A stretch of 64,000 bases of DNA from Prostheceraeus crozeri (taxonomy: Eukaryota > Platyhelminthes > Polycladida > Euryleptidae), in NCBI GenBank assembly GCA_907163375.1, contig CAJQUW010005778.1, positions 62,001 to 126,000 of the forward strand, in the 5' to 3' direction. The notes under the pieces were generated by a model that had not been told where the DNA came from, did not search any database, and worked only from the letters and a program-made list of their open reading frames with translations. The translations under genes and the position numbers were made by a program. Position 1 is the stretch's first letter, and each line of letters starts with the position of its first letter. This document shows, piece after piece, positions 37,301-47,176 of this stretch.

Positions 37301-38855
37301 ATGGAGAAATTAGCGTCTTCTTCAAACATCTAATGACTTCAGAGGCACAACAGCATGCACCGAGAAGGAAAGCGCACAAAAGGTAATTACACATTGTGAT
37401 GGTGCAATAGAATTGTGCTGTAATAAATGATGGTTCGGCTGATCTGGAGAGGGTTGGATTTTTTCTGAGATTCCGATGAAATCCTTGAAAACTGTAAAAT
37501 CCATTTTTCTCGGCAAGTACTTATTCTCCCGTGAAATCGGACGGCAAACCGTGATCAGTGAAGCAATTCCATTCTCTTGGTATGTCTATTGCAGTGATTC
37601 TGTGCAAAAATTAGAATTTGAAATTTTAATGCCAGTAGGTGGTTCCGGGCACTTCACAGCGGACCCAGATAGAGGAATATCTTTGCAATGCGGGCGAGTT
37701 TTGCAAATCTGATTACAGATTTGTGATTAGGAGCTTCAAATTAGTAGGAGAGGATGGATTTCGCTGAGAAATTCTTTGTATTGAAAAATGGTTCCGCTAA
37801 CTTCACAATCAGCTTGCAGAAAAGTCCATGATAACCGTAAAATCCATTTCTCTCAGCAAGTACTTATTCTCCCGTGAAATCGGACGGCAAACCGTGATCA
37901 GTGAAGCAATTCCATTCTCTTGGTATGTCTATTGCAGTGATTCTGTGCAAAAATTAGAATTTGAAATTTTAATGCCAGTAGGTGGTTCCGGGCACTTCAC
38001 AGCGGACCCAGATAGAGGAATATCTTTGCAATGCGGGCGAGTTTTGCAAATCTGATTACAGATTTGTGATTAGGAGCTTCAAATTAGTAGGAGAGGATGG
38101 ATTTCGCTGAGAAATTCTTTGTATTGAAAAATGGTTCCGCTAACTTCACAATCAGCTTGCAGAAAAGTCCGTGATAACCGTAAAATCCATTTTTCTCGGC
38201 AAGTACTTATTCTCCCGTGAAATCGGACGGCAAACCGTGATCAGTGAAGCAATTCCATTCTCTTGGTATGTCTATTGCAGTGATTCTGTGCAAAAATTAG
38301 AATTTGAAATTTTAATGCCAGTAGGTGGTTCCGGGCACTTCACAGCGGACCCAGATAGAGGAATATCTTTGCAATGCGGGCGAGTTTTGCAAATCTGATT
38401 ACAGATTTGTGATTAGGAGCTTCAAATTAGTAGGAGAGGATGGATTTCGCTGAGAAATTCTTTGTATTGAAAAATGGTTCCGCTAACTTCACAATCAGCT
38501 TGCAGAAAAGGTAAAATTCAGATTTCCGGGTGAAATCTGCACTGTTTTGAAAGATGAGGCACATATTCGTGATTAGCACAACAAAATTGATCGGGTAGTG
38601 ACCAAAAGAAATTGATTTACTGCGTCAATCAGCGAGACTCAGCAATTGGTTCTGCTGGATGGTTCCGCTAACTTCACAGCGGGACCACTTTTATCTTTAA
38701 ACTTGAATTTCTCAAAAGCGACCGTGAATTTGTGAAATCTGAGCTCAGATTCGTAATCAGGAGACTGAAATTGACAAACTAGCAGCTGTTTCGAATAGAA
38801 TTAAGCTATAATAAAAAATGGTTCCGCTGAGTGGTTCCGCTAACTTCACACACGT
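34346..38855. mobile_element. 4.5-kb fold-back (MULE-like, non-autonomous) element
   Basis: The left arm (34346-36066) and right arm (36196-38855) are near-identical inverted copies around a 129-base spacer. Termini are ACGTGTGTGAAG and CTTCACACACGT, flanked by the 9-bp duplication GTTGACTTC. The arms carry repeated words. Outer parts use GAAGTTAGCGGAACCA (for example 34362, 34530, 34712); inner parts use GAAGTTGGCGCAACCA (for example 35508, 35677, 35853). The right arm has a 343-bp unit in three tandem copies where the left has one, and the left arm lacks about 245 bp. No transposase is encoded; open frames of 64-78 codons appear as mirror pairs and look fortuitous. It must be moved in trans. 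Confidence 0.88.
37473..38515. repeat. 343-bp tandem triplication in the right arm
   Basis: Three copies of a unit containing GTAAAATCCATTT, CTCCCGTGAAATCGG and GGTGGTTCCGGGCACTTC occur at a spacing of 343 bases, with the second and third starting near 37814 and 38157. The left arm has one copy (about 34700-35040). The copies are almost identical, so the amplification is recent. Confidence 0.9.
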
Positions 38856-39047
38856 GTTGACTTCACATATGAGTTTCTACGTTTGTTTTACGGACGACAA
38901 CGTGATCGAGATTTTGGTCAAAATTTAGACAAGGTCTCCCACCCTGTTTTAAGCTGTAGTTAGGGTTATTGACTTGATTGGTTGACAACTTAGGAAAATT
39001 CTCGTCATTTGTACTTCACTTTCACGTCTGCTGTCGCTGTGAATGTG

Positions 39048-39836
39048 ATGGATTCATCCGATGATTACTACGAAACGTACGCCGAACAACTTGCAAGACA
39101 ACACATTTTTCGAAGCTTGCGCGATCATTTAAATCCAGTCTCAAAATTCAGTGATCGAAATTTCCGTTTCCGATTCCGAATGGATAAAGAACAATTTCTT
39201 CAGTTGCGACAAATGCTTTCTTCTAGAAAAACTTTGACAAATCCCTTAACGGATTTATTAGTGGCCTTGGATTGTTACGCTACTGGGTCCTACCAAATGT
39301 GTGTCGGCGATCATTATGGACTTCATAAAAGTACGGTGTGTAGAATATTACAGGGAATAAGCCGAGATATTGCAAGCTTGCGATCACAATTTGTATTCTT
39401 TCCTAAAGACGACGAAAAAATGGCGATCAGCGAGGGATTCAGAAAGCTGTCTAAGATGAATAACATAATCGATGCGATCGACTGCACTCATGTTAAAATT
39501 CAATCACCGGGTGGCCGAAATGAAACTGCATTTGTAAATCGCAAAGGATATTATTCATTAAATGTTCAGGTTGTTGGCGATACCGAATATCGCATTCGCA
39601 ACATTGTTGCTCGCTGGCCAGGTGCGACACATGACTCTAAAATCTTCAATGAGTCGTCCTTAAAATCAAAACTGGAAAATGGATCTATCTCAGGAATTTT
39701 ACTGGGAGACGGAGGATATGCTGCCAAGACATATATGTTGACTCCTGTAACGAATCCATCCTCACACGAAGAAAAGCAGTACAATTTTTTTCACAGCGTA
39801 GCTAGAAATGTGTTTGAACGGTTATTCGGTATTTGA
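39048..39836 (+). CDS. PIF/Harbinger (HARBI1-type) transposase, C-truncated
   Basis: The ATG at 39048 gives a 262-residue protein. It has the HTH region (FRMDKEQFLQLRQML; DHYGLHKSTVCRILQGISRD), then MNNIIDAIDCTHVKIQSPGG (first Asp), AFVNRKGYYSLNVQVVGD, NIVARWPGATHDSKIF, GILLGDGGYAAKTYMLTPV (second Asp), and NVFERLFGI (third acid). Intact relatives continue past the LFG with a W.RRFP block. Here a stop follows at once, though PSIMEPPQTPLREMHF in another frame may be the missing tail. No accompanying Myb gene or TIRs were found nearby. Confidence 0.8.
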   Translation: MDSSDDYYETYAEQLARQHIFRSLRDHLNPVSKFSDRNFRFRFRMDKEQFLQLRQMLSSRKTLTNPLTDLLVALDCYATGSYQMCVGDHYGLHKSTVCRILQGISRDIASLRSQFVFFPKDDEKMAISEGFRKLSKMNNIIDAIDCTHVKIQSPGGRNETAFVNRKGYYSLNVQVVGDTEYRIRNIVARWPGATHDSKIFNESSLKSKLENGSISGILLGDGGYAAKTYMLTPVTNPSSHEEKQYNFFHSVARNVFERLFGI

Positions 39837-40480
39837 CACAGATAGGGGTTCCTTCAATAATGGAACCGCCTCAAACACCACTGAGGGAAATGCATTTCGC
39901 AGGAGCATCATTATTTCTCATTTTAGAAGATGAATGCCTATGTCATCCAGTGCTATAAGAGTTTCACATACATGTACATTTCGTGTTTCTGCAGTTTATT
40001 TTCATATTAATGTTAATACGTGAAGTATGTATTAGTGCTCAATGAACACATTGTGAATGATTAGAAAAAGATTATATTCCATGAAACATGATTGTATTTT
40101 TCATTTTATGGCTCAAAATCCACAAATCCTAATCATAGGAAGAGTTCGCATGATTCAGATTATGAAGTGTTTTGACGATATCCATCTCACATGCATCAGA
40201 AGTTGTTGCCCTCATGGCTGACAGCATTTCATGCTCAATGATGAAATCTTCGCTTCGTGTGCTCCACTAAGATGCACTTGTCCCTCAAACTTAGATTTCT
40301 TTTTCCTTCTGAAATAGAAAAAATATGAGAGAGAGAGAGAGAGAGATAGCTTTATTACCCATATAACAAAACAAGTATATGTGGTTTACAATCGTAATGA
40401 CATCATCGTACAATTCAAGACAGTCATCGCCAGACATTTTAATACTAAACATCGTCAAAACATACTCAGAAGCGATCATA
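39837..40480. other. No gene; (GA)n microsatellite
   Basis: Non-coding between the Harbinger gene and the minus-strand LINE. A pure GA run lies at about 40329-40347, near the LINE 3' end, and may be its tail region. Confidence 0.5.
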
Positions 40481-40489
40481 CTCTCCATG

Positions 40490-42850
40490 TCATGCTGTCT
40501 GCATTTCTGCCATCGAGTTGATTTCCTTTGAGACTGTCACAATAAAACACTTGCTTCGAAGAGCACTGCGGTGTTGTGGTACACGTAAATGATGACCTGT
40601 GCGAGTTTTTCTTCCTGAAGTGTCTTCATTTTTGGCTGGGATGAGATGGTGGAGAGGGTGACAGCTTTTTCGCATGCCCAGGAAATACCTCTGTCCAAGG
40701 CCTTCTAGGTGGGTCAGGATCGGGGGCATACCACATTTCTTGAGGGCTTCATTATACGATAGGTCTGCAAAGATGACCTTGAGGGCGCATTTCTCCACTC
40801 GTTCGATGATTGATCGAAGTGACTTTGACGTGTGACTGTACCAGGCCGGTGAGGCGTATTCGAATAGACTGCGAATGTTTGACTGGTATAATTGGATCAG
40901 TCCGGTGTCACTGCCTCCGTGTTTCTTTAATGTCCTCAACCAGAATATTCGTTGGTTTCCCTTTCTGCGACAGTTCTCAACGTGCTTGGTGAATGTGAGA
41001 TGCCTGTCAGTTGTTACGCCGAGGAGCTTGATTTCATTCACCTGTTTGATTATAGCGTTTCCGTTGATTGATAGGGGCTGGACTTTTCTATCTGATCTTG
41101 CGGTGATGATCATCTCGACCGTTTCATTACTGTTCAGGGACATGTGGTTTTGGATGCACCATTGAGTGATGTTGTTGATGGAGTTTTGGGCAGATTCCCT
41201 GATGGCAGTTTCGTTCCTTTCTAGGATGGACATCGTTACATCATCAGCATAAAGGTCATAGTTAGTGCAAGGTTTAAGGTCGGAGATGTACGTGATCCAC
41301 AACCACGGACCCAGCACAGATCCCTGAGGCACACCTCCATGCACTTCCTTGATGTTCGAGTAGCTGCCTTTGAAAAATACTGTTATTCGTCGATTAGTCA
41401 GGAAGTTTCGAGTTAAGGAGATGAGAGCGGGGCTGATTCCATACTCTTTCCTGCTTCGCCAGTAGCCGGTCAGGATGCATTTTATCGAAAGCCTTTGACA
41501 TGTCTGCCATGATGGCGCTGACATATGGAGCTCCTTCGTCGAGTGCTTTGGTCCATTTGTCGAAGATCGATATCAGGGCGCATGTAGTGCCACCTCCAGC
41601 GATGTAAGCATGCTGGCTGGAAAGGTGATTTGTCAGTTCACGACGGTAACGATTACAGATTAGTTTTTCAGTGATCTTCGACAGTGGTTCGAGAAGGGAT
41701 ATCGGGCGGTAGTCGGTCGCTTTGGAAGGACAAGTCTTTTTCGGGATTGGACGCACTTTAGCTATTTTCCATGTATTAGGGAAGTTGCAAGTTGAGAAGA
41801 TGTTATTGACTATGGACATGAAAGGACGTATGATTGCGTACCTCCCTCGCTTGAGTAGCCAAGATGGAATGTTGGTTAGGCTGGCGATTTGTTATTATCA
41901 AGGGCTTCTAGTAGTTTCAGCACTTCAGATTCAGATGGAGGGTGTAGGTGAGAGTTGAAAGGACACTCCAGATCGCTGCCCAGTTGTGGGGCAGTCCGCG
42001 GTGGATGCGAAGTAGGAACTGAGTCTTTCCGCTGAGTCTTCTGGGCTGAGCCATTCTTCGTCGAGGAGGATGGCTTTAGTAATTTGGTTTTGCTCGGTTT
42101 GGCGTTTGTTGAGCAGGAGGTTGATGTTTCTCCACCACTGCCTCGGTTTGATCTCTCCGTTCAGCTTCGAGTTGACAAATTTTTTCTTTTTTGTTGTTAT
42201 TCGCTCATTGATGAGGTTATTGAAGAAAGCAACTTTGTTCATGTTTCGCTGCCGGAATGCTGCTGTCTTGGCCCGTCTCCATTTTAGAATGGTCTCATCT
42301 ATCCATGGAGATTGTTGCACTGATGAAATTGTTACATAGTGGCGTGACTGATTTAATACTTGGCTAATGGTGCTGTTTAATAACAAAATACTTGCTTGTC
42401 TACGTCGTTTTCAGTCATGATGTCACCCCAGTCCTGTTCGACCAGCAAACGCAATGCCTTTTCCTTGTCTTCTTTCACAGTGGTCTTGGTGAGGTGGAGT
42501 TTGATTTGTGGCCGAGGATATCTGGTCACTGAAATGCATGCGTGGTCTCCACGACTTATGGGACTCAGTTTCGAAATTCTCCATGTTGAAGTGGGAAGGT
42601 CGCAGAAGATAAGGTCTAGGTGAGCCTCTTTCCTCGTCGGAAAGTTCACAATTTGGTTGAGGTTATGGGTCTCTGCGAGCTCGTCATGTTTGAGGCTGTT
42701 GAAATCACCAACGATCACTATGTTTAAGGTCTCTTTAATCTCACTGGAGATATAGTTGTTTAGGAAATCAAGTGTTGTATAATCTTCTGCGTTCGGAGGG
42801 TGATATACGACCACGACAACTATTGATTTCGAAGAGTAACAAATGGTCAC
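40490..42850 (-). pseudogene. LINE (endonuclease-RT) with frameshifts
   Basis: Going down the minus strand, the APE endonuclease appears first (VVVVYHPPNA, IVIVGDFN, VNFPTRKEAHLDLIF, SRGDHACISV). The linker follows (QQSPWIDETILKWRRAKTAA). Then comes the RT: KVRPIPKK, DYRPISLLEPLSKITEKLI, AIMADMSKAFDKMHPD (motif A), EVHGGVPQGSVLGPWLW (motif B) and DLYADDVTMSIL (catalytic ADD). The C-terminal tail ends near 40490. Frame changes lie near 42380, 41930 and 41430. The N-terminal half of the endonuclease is absent where the sequence meets an AT microsatellite at 42855. Confidence 0.88.
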
Positions 42851-42854
42851 GCAT

Positions 42855-42945
42855 AATATATATTATAATTATAATATATTATATTAATATATAATAATTA
42901 ATATATTATAATATATAATTATTATATATATTATAATATAATATA
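42855..42945. repeat. (AT)-rich simple repeat
   Basis: Almost pure A/T with TATAATATAT words, between the truncated LINE and the Polinton left flank. Confidence 0.8.
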
Positions 42946-43270
42946 TGCTACAACTTAAAATTGGATATACTACATGTAGGGAAATACTATTCAATTGGAG
43001 GATTATTAAATCAACGGGTAAACTAATAATAACTGAACACTCAAGTAATGGGTAAAAGACCGTTCCAGGACACCATAAAATCAAAAAAATTGGTATCTTT
43101 AAAAACGACATAAATTCATGAATTTGAACCCTTTTTCAGGTTTTTAAGACCTAAGTACATGAATTTAGTCCATTCAAAAAGTACCATTTTTTCAAAAAAT
43201 GGTATTTTTAAAAACGACATAAATTCATGAATTTGAACCCTTTTTCAGGTTATGAAGACCTAAATTCATA

Positions 43271-43304
43271 AATCGGCTAAAGCCAGAGGAGCTTCGCTCC
43301 GATT
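43271..43304. repeat. Double-hairpin palindrome in left TIR
   Basis: ATCGGCTAAAGCC joined to AGAGGAGCTTCGCTCCGAT. The inner hairpins are GGCTAAAGCC and GGAGCTTCGCTCC; the outer ATCGG/CCGAT also pairs. The inverse copy is in the right TIR (61107-61140). Confidence 0.85.
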
Positions 43305-43366
43305 TGGGCGTTTTTAAAAATACCCAATTTTCAAATTTTTCAAAATCTCAAAATTTGAGAATTACA

Positions 43367-43398
43367 ATCGGGCGAAGCCCTAGAACCTTCGGTTCGAT
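43367..43398. repeat. Double-hairpin palindrome in left TIR
   Basis: ATCGGGCGAAGCCC joined to TAGAACCTTCGGTTCGAT: hairpins GGGCGAAGCCC and GAACCTTCGGTTC. The inverse copy is at 61012-61043. Confidence 0.85.
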
Positions 43399-43611
43399 TT
43401 TCATTGCTTAAATCATGACCGTTCCAGGACACCAAAAATCATAAAAGTTGAGAATTTCAAATTTGTGATTATGACATTTTTCATTGCTTAAATCATGACC
43501 GTTCCAGGTCATGTAAAACCGGACACCGAAAATCATAAAAGTTGAGAATTTCAAATTCATGAATTTTATCCATCTTTCAGGTTTTTAAAATATATCATGT
43601 GACTAAAAATA

Positions 43612-43672
43612 TTTGAAGGAATTGACATATTCTTAACAATAAGTTTAGGTACTTTTACAATTGTCATTCAAG
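43612..43672 (+). repeat. Duplicate of part of the membrane-protein gene
   Basis: The stretch from AGGAATTGACATATTC to CTTTTACAATTGTC matches 45657-45710, the first transmembrane segment of the gene at 45430, with about four changes in 52 bases. It lies just inside the left TIR in the same orientation and has no open frame of its own. Copy 2 has it too (about 62036-62095). Confidence 0.8.
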
Positions 43673-43904
43673 GGTAGAGAACATCTGCTTCCCGCATTTA
43701 TGAATAAAATGCATTTCAGTGTAAGGAGCTGTGTCCTCCAACTCAAACATTTGAAAGGAAACAATGTATGAAAGAACAAACAGCTGCTACACCCACTTAT
43801 TCATTTGTAAAGACGTGGCGTATAATTGCAGCATGTAGGAAGTAAGACTTCATTTACAATTCCATTAATCATAACTAGTGACTGTTTTCTTTCCTTATTG
43901 CAAA

Positions 43905-44510
43905 ATGCCAAAACGTACTGCCGCAGAAGCTTTTTCGTTTTACATGCCGATTTTACTAAACTTAATTAAAGAAGAGCACAAGGAAACTGCGAATAAATAC
44001 TTTGAAGAGTGGAAGTTAGAAATTCAATCGAGAAAGAAGAACAAATTGGACTCTCAAAAACAAGTGGAGGATATTACAGTAAAAATAGAACAGTATCTTA
44101 ACACTACTACAATTCCTCAGTTCAATGTTACAAAAGAACATTTCATTACCATCGAAGATAGTGCTACTATGATTTCAAAACTGATTGCAAGTGATAAAGT
44201 GCACCATGGGTCGTTGCTGAGAAGTGCTGCTTATCAAGGTTATGGATTTAAAAGAATTCTGGAATTGAGTGACAATAAAAAAAACAGATTTGTGGCAAAC
44301 TTGGAACTATTTAGAATTTCCTATAACGTAAGTTATTGTTATTTCTTGATGAACTTATCAGATCTAATTCTACCACACGTATTATTTTTAAATTCATCAA
44401 TGCCCATTAGTTTTGTTAGAAAACATTTTAAAGAAATCAAAATTTATATAGAAAAATTGAATCAACCGACAACTATAGAAGAAATGAGGTTTGGTTCCCA
44501 AGATGAATGA
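43905..44510 (+). CDS. Unknown Polinton protein, 201 aa
   Basis: I do not recognise this protein. I chose the ATG at 43905 (MPKRTAAEAFSFYMPIL); the frame extends upstream only through a GTG. It is mostly helical and basic, with no signal peptide or clear transmembrane segment. The middle has ITIEDSATMISKLIASDK, which could bind DNA, but that is only a guess. It is intact, and the copy in the second element (62326-62931) is identical in sequence. This conservation contrasts with the frameshifts in the core genes. Unlike most genes here it lacks the T-run plus TAAAAATG start context. Confidence 0.7.
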   Translation: MPKRTAAEAFSFYMPILLNLIKEEHKETANKYFEEWKLEIQSRKKNKLDSQKQVEDITVKIEQYLNTTTIPQFNVTKEHFITIEDSATMISKLIASDKVHHGSLLRSAAYQGYGFKRILELSDNKKNRFVANLELFRISYNVSYCYFLMNLSDLILPHVLFLNSSMPISFVRKHFKEIKIYIEKLNQPTTIEEMRFGSQDE

Positions 44511-44601
44511 ACATTAACTGTGTTGTTTCACTTTTTAAGATATGTGCAATGTACATACATATTTGATGTATACATATTTATGAAGACTTCTTTATAAGTA
44601 G

Positions 44602-45172
44602 TAACGCATTTTGGATTATTTTGAAATGTAATTAAATTTTCTTTTGTTCTCCAGTCTAATGGTAGTAGACTGACATTGTACAATTGTATGATAAGATTGA
44701 TTGTTGTATTATTATATTTGATATTTAAGAATGATTCATGGAACTTAGTAGTATTGCATTTTGGATTATTTTGAAATGTAATTAAATTTTCTTTTGTTCT
44801 CCAGTCTAATGGTAGTAGACTGACATTGTACAATTGTATGATAAGATTGATTGTTGTATTATTATATTTGATATTTAAGAATGATTCATGGAACTTAGTA
44901 GTATTGCATTTTGGATTATTTTGAAATGTAATTAAATTTTCTTTTGTTCTCCAGTCTAATGGTAGTAGACTGACATTGTACAATTGTATGATAAGATTGA
45001 TTGTTGTATTATTATATTTGATATTTAAGAATGATTCATGGAACTAATTAGTATTGCATTTTGGATTATTTTGAAATGTAATTAAATTTTCTTTTGTTCT
45101 CCAGTCTAATGGTAGTAGACTGACATTGTACAATTGTATGATAAGATTGATTGTTGTATTATTATATTTGAT
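44602..45172. repeat. 150-bp tandem repeat, about 3.8 copies
   Basis: Units start GCATTTTGGATTATTTTG at 44606, 44756, 44906 and 45056. Copies are nearly identical. Because 150 is divisible by three, one minus-strand frame stays open through the array and reads a 50-residue repeat (each with LLPLDWRTKENLITFQNNPK). The second element has the same array with a different first spacer. Whether the repeat protein is made is unknown. Confidence 0.9.
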
Positions 45173-45253
45173 GCAAAATACACTGCCGTTGTTTTCATTT
45201 TCCTGTACAAGAAGTAGACATTATTACAGTTATTGGAATTTATTTCATTTAAA

Positions 45254-45502
45254 ATGAATGATGAAAATCCGACAGTTATACTGAGTAATATAGGTGATAT
45301 ATTACCTCAGGTTAATAACATGACTGAGTTCTTAGAAATATACGACAAACAAACAACTACGTATTTCGATTTAAATAGCATTTCAGAAGATTGTTTTCAA
45401 AATATTTATTCAAAATATTTCTTTAAAAAATGGAAGAAACAAAAATGGAAGAAACCGCAAGAATATATCCTTCGTTATCATATGAACGTAGTTCTACTTT
45501 AA
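45254..45502 (+). CDS. Small unknown Polinton protein, 82 aa
   Basis: The ATG at 45254 sits in TTTAAAATG, the start context shared by most genes of the element. The N-terminal half is acidic and hydrophobic (PTVILSNIGDILPQVNNM), with a basic, aromatic end (KYFFKKWKKQKWKKPQEY). It overlaps the next gene by 73 bases in another frame. It is identical in copy 2 (63669-63917). Function unknown. Confidence 0.5.
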   Translation: MNDENPTVILSNIGDILPQVNNMTEFLEIYDKQTTTYFDLNSISEDCFQNIYSKYFFKKWKKQKWKKPQEYILRYHMNVVLL

Positions 45503-46122
45503 TGGACATTGAAAAGATTAACATTGAAAAAATGAACATTGAAAAACACAAAGATAGAGTACGCTATATGAAAGATAAGGAATCTCAATTATTATTAAGA
45601 TTAGAGCATTATAAAAAATTAAGAAAGAGATGGACTAAAGTTAAGAATGTAACACAAGGAATTGGCATATTCTTAACAATAAGTTTAGGTGCTTTGACAA
45701 TTGTTATATCTTCAGGTGTTTTAGTAATTCCAGTAGTTGCTACAGCTTTAACAGGTACGGGTGTTTTTGCAACTTCACTTGTTACAATGTTAGATAAATC
45801 TTTAATAACTAAGAAACGAAAATCATTAAAAACTAAGCATTTACATATTAAAGAAGTCTATGATAAACTACATTACTACTTTCAAAGAGTATGTGATGAT
45901 AATGTTATTACGTTAGATGAGATTGAAAAATTTGATCTAATAGCTAATGAAGTAAATCAAACCTTTCAATTACAGTCCGAAAAAGTTGATGATAAGAATA
46001 GACAGGATGGCAAAATTTCTAGTGATGGCAAAATTTCTAATGAAGAAAATGACAAAATTTTTTTAGAAGAGCTAAAAACTTTAAGCGAAAATTTAAGCAA
46101 AACTTTATTGAACAAAACTTAA
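45430..46122 (+). CDS. Coiled-coil protein with a membrane hairpin, 230 aa
   Basis: The ATG at 45430 lies in TTTAAAAAATG. The N-terminal 80 residues are a charged coiled coil (EKHKDRVRYMKDKESQLLLR). Residues about 77-120 form two closely spaced hydrophobic segments (GIFLTISLGALTIVISSG and LVIPVVATALTGTGVF), a likely membrane hairpin. A second coiled coil and an acidic tail with a short repeat (DGKISSDGKIS) follow. It is a plausible membrane-associated or morphogenesis protein. I know of no assigned function. The DNA for its first membrane segment is duplicated beside the left TIR. Confidence 0.65.
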   Translation: MEETKMEETARIYPSLSYERSSTLMDIEKINIEKMNIEKHKDRVRYMKDKESQLLLRLEHYKKLRKRWTKVKNVTQGIGIFLTISLGALTIVISSGVLVIPVVATALTGTGVFATSLVTMLDKSLITKKRKSLKTKHLHIKEVYDKLHYYFQRVCDDNVITLDEIEKFDLIANEVNQTFQLQSEKVDDKNRQDGKISSDGKISNEENDKIFLEELKTLSENLSKTLLNKT

Positions 46123-46243
46123 AACGAGAAAACTTTAAACGAAAAGATGTCAAACAACAAAGCAATAAAAAAATAATTTGTTCAGTAAAATGTTTTTGCT
46201 GTATTCCAATGTTACCACAAAATTCAAATATTATATTTTAAAA

Positions 46244-47061
46244 ATGGATAAAATTAGAGCTGATAATTTTAAAAGAATAAAACAATTAGAAGAGTTAATA
46301 AAACAAAGAAATATTATGAAAGAAAATCATCTTCAACATAGAATGATAAAAGCTGGTATTCAATCTGATATGTTTGAACAAATGCAGCAAACCGAGCAAG
46401 TAAAAACTGATTTTGAAAAAACTATGAAACCATTTAAAACTCTTGAAAAAGAACTTAATGATAAACAAATTGATATAACAGATCCAGAGCACAAAACTAT
46501 ATTAGATGACTATGGATTACTAGAATCAAACATTAATAAGAAATTACCAAAATCTATGCAATTTGAACATTCTATCTCATTATAGATGGAAAAACAATAC
46601 CTAGATTTTATCTCGGACAAAAAGAAATATTTCCACAACCTTTTCGAGGTTTAATTTTTTCACCAGATAAATCTCCTTTTAATTTAGATAGAAATTTTGT
46701 TAATCTTTTAAGAGGAGCAGATTTAAATAATTATGCTGTAGAAGATCTCATAAAATATAAAGCTATGTTAGACAGAGTTGGTGCAGTAAAATCTCTTAGA
46801 CGTTATAAACAATTAGAAAATTTATTATCAACGGGAGTTAAAGTAGGAAAAGGTTTATCTGAAAAACAGAAAACTGAAACAACTGTATTTTTACCAGATG
46901 ATCCACAAGAATTACTAAATAGATTAAATATTTTAATATCTGCAATAAAAGAAGGACATAATTCTAGTTTCAATGAAATTCATGCTATATTGAAAAGACT
47001 GTTAGAAAAGAAGATTCTAAATGAAGAGGATTATAAAAGTATAACGAACCGAATGATCTAG
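46244..47061 (+). pseudogene. Unknown Polinton protein with one frameshift
   Basis: The start is at 46244 (MDKIRADNFKRI) in TTTTAAAAATG. The first part is coiled-coil (LEELIKQRNIMKE). A single frame change near 46575 separates it from IIDGKTIPRFYLGQKEIFP and a long helical C-terminus (TTVFLPDDPQELLNRLNILI). If continuous it would have about 270 residues. The stop codon (TAG, 47059-47061) is part of a double-hairpin palindrome, so the palindrome may have trimmed the C-terminus. Function unknown. Confidence 0.6.
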
Positions 47062-47110
47062 GGCTTCGCCCGAACCGGACATCTCTGATGTCCTCCAGGG
47101 CTTCGCCCGT
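47058..47110. repeat. Triple-hairpin palindrome at gene end
   Basis: GGGCTTCGCCC, then GGACATCTCTGATGTCC, then GGGCTTCGCCC again. Its first bases (CTAG) supply the stop codon of the upstream gene. Confidence 0.85.
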
Positions 47111-47176
47111 AGCTGAAATATGTTGTTGTTTTACTTTTTTCATAAAAAAATATTTATTTAATTTTTTAGTTTAAAA

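Larger units (their letters stand above)
43044..43615 (+). repeat. Left terminal inverted repeat of Polinton
   Basis: About 570 bp, inverted at 60889-61365 (about 477 bp). The left copy has an internal duplication of about 100 bp (the phrase CATGACCGTTCCAGG occurs at about 43416 and again at 43495), which accounts for the length difference. It includes the word AAATTCATGAATTT(G) several times and two double-hairpin palindromes (43271-43304 and 43367-43398). Confidence 0.9.

Noticed and set aside
37476..38398. Three 75-78 codon frames in tandem
   Set aside because: Copies of one repeat unit spanning terminal-repeat DNA. No protein features and no start context.
40322..40347. (GA)n tract as a regulatory GAGA element
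   Set aside because: Another (GA)n run lies inside the Tc1 element, so simple slippage is the easier explanation.
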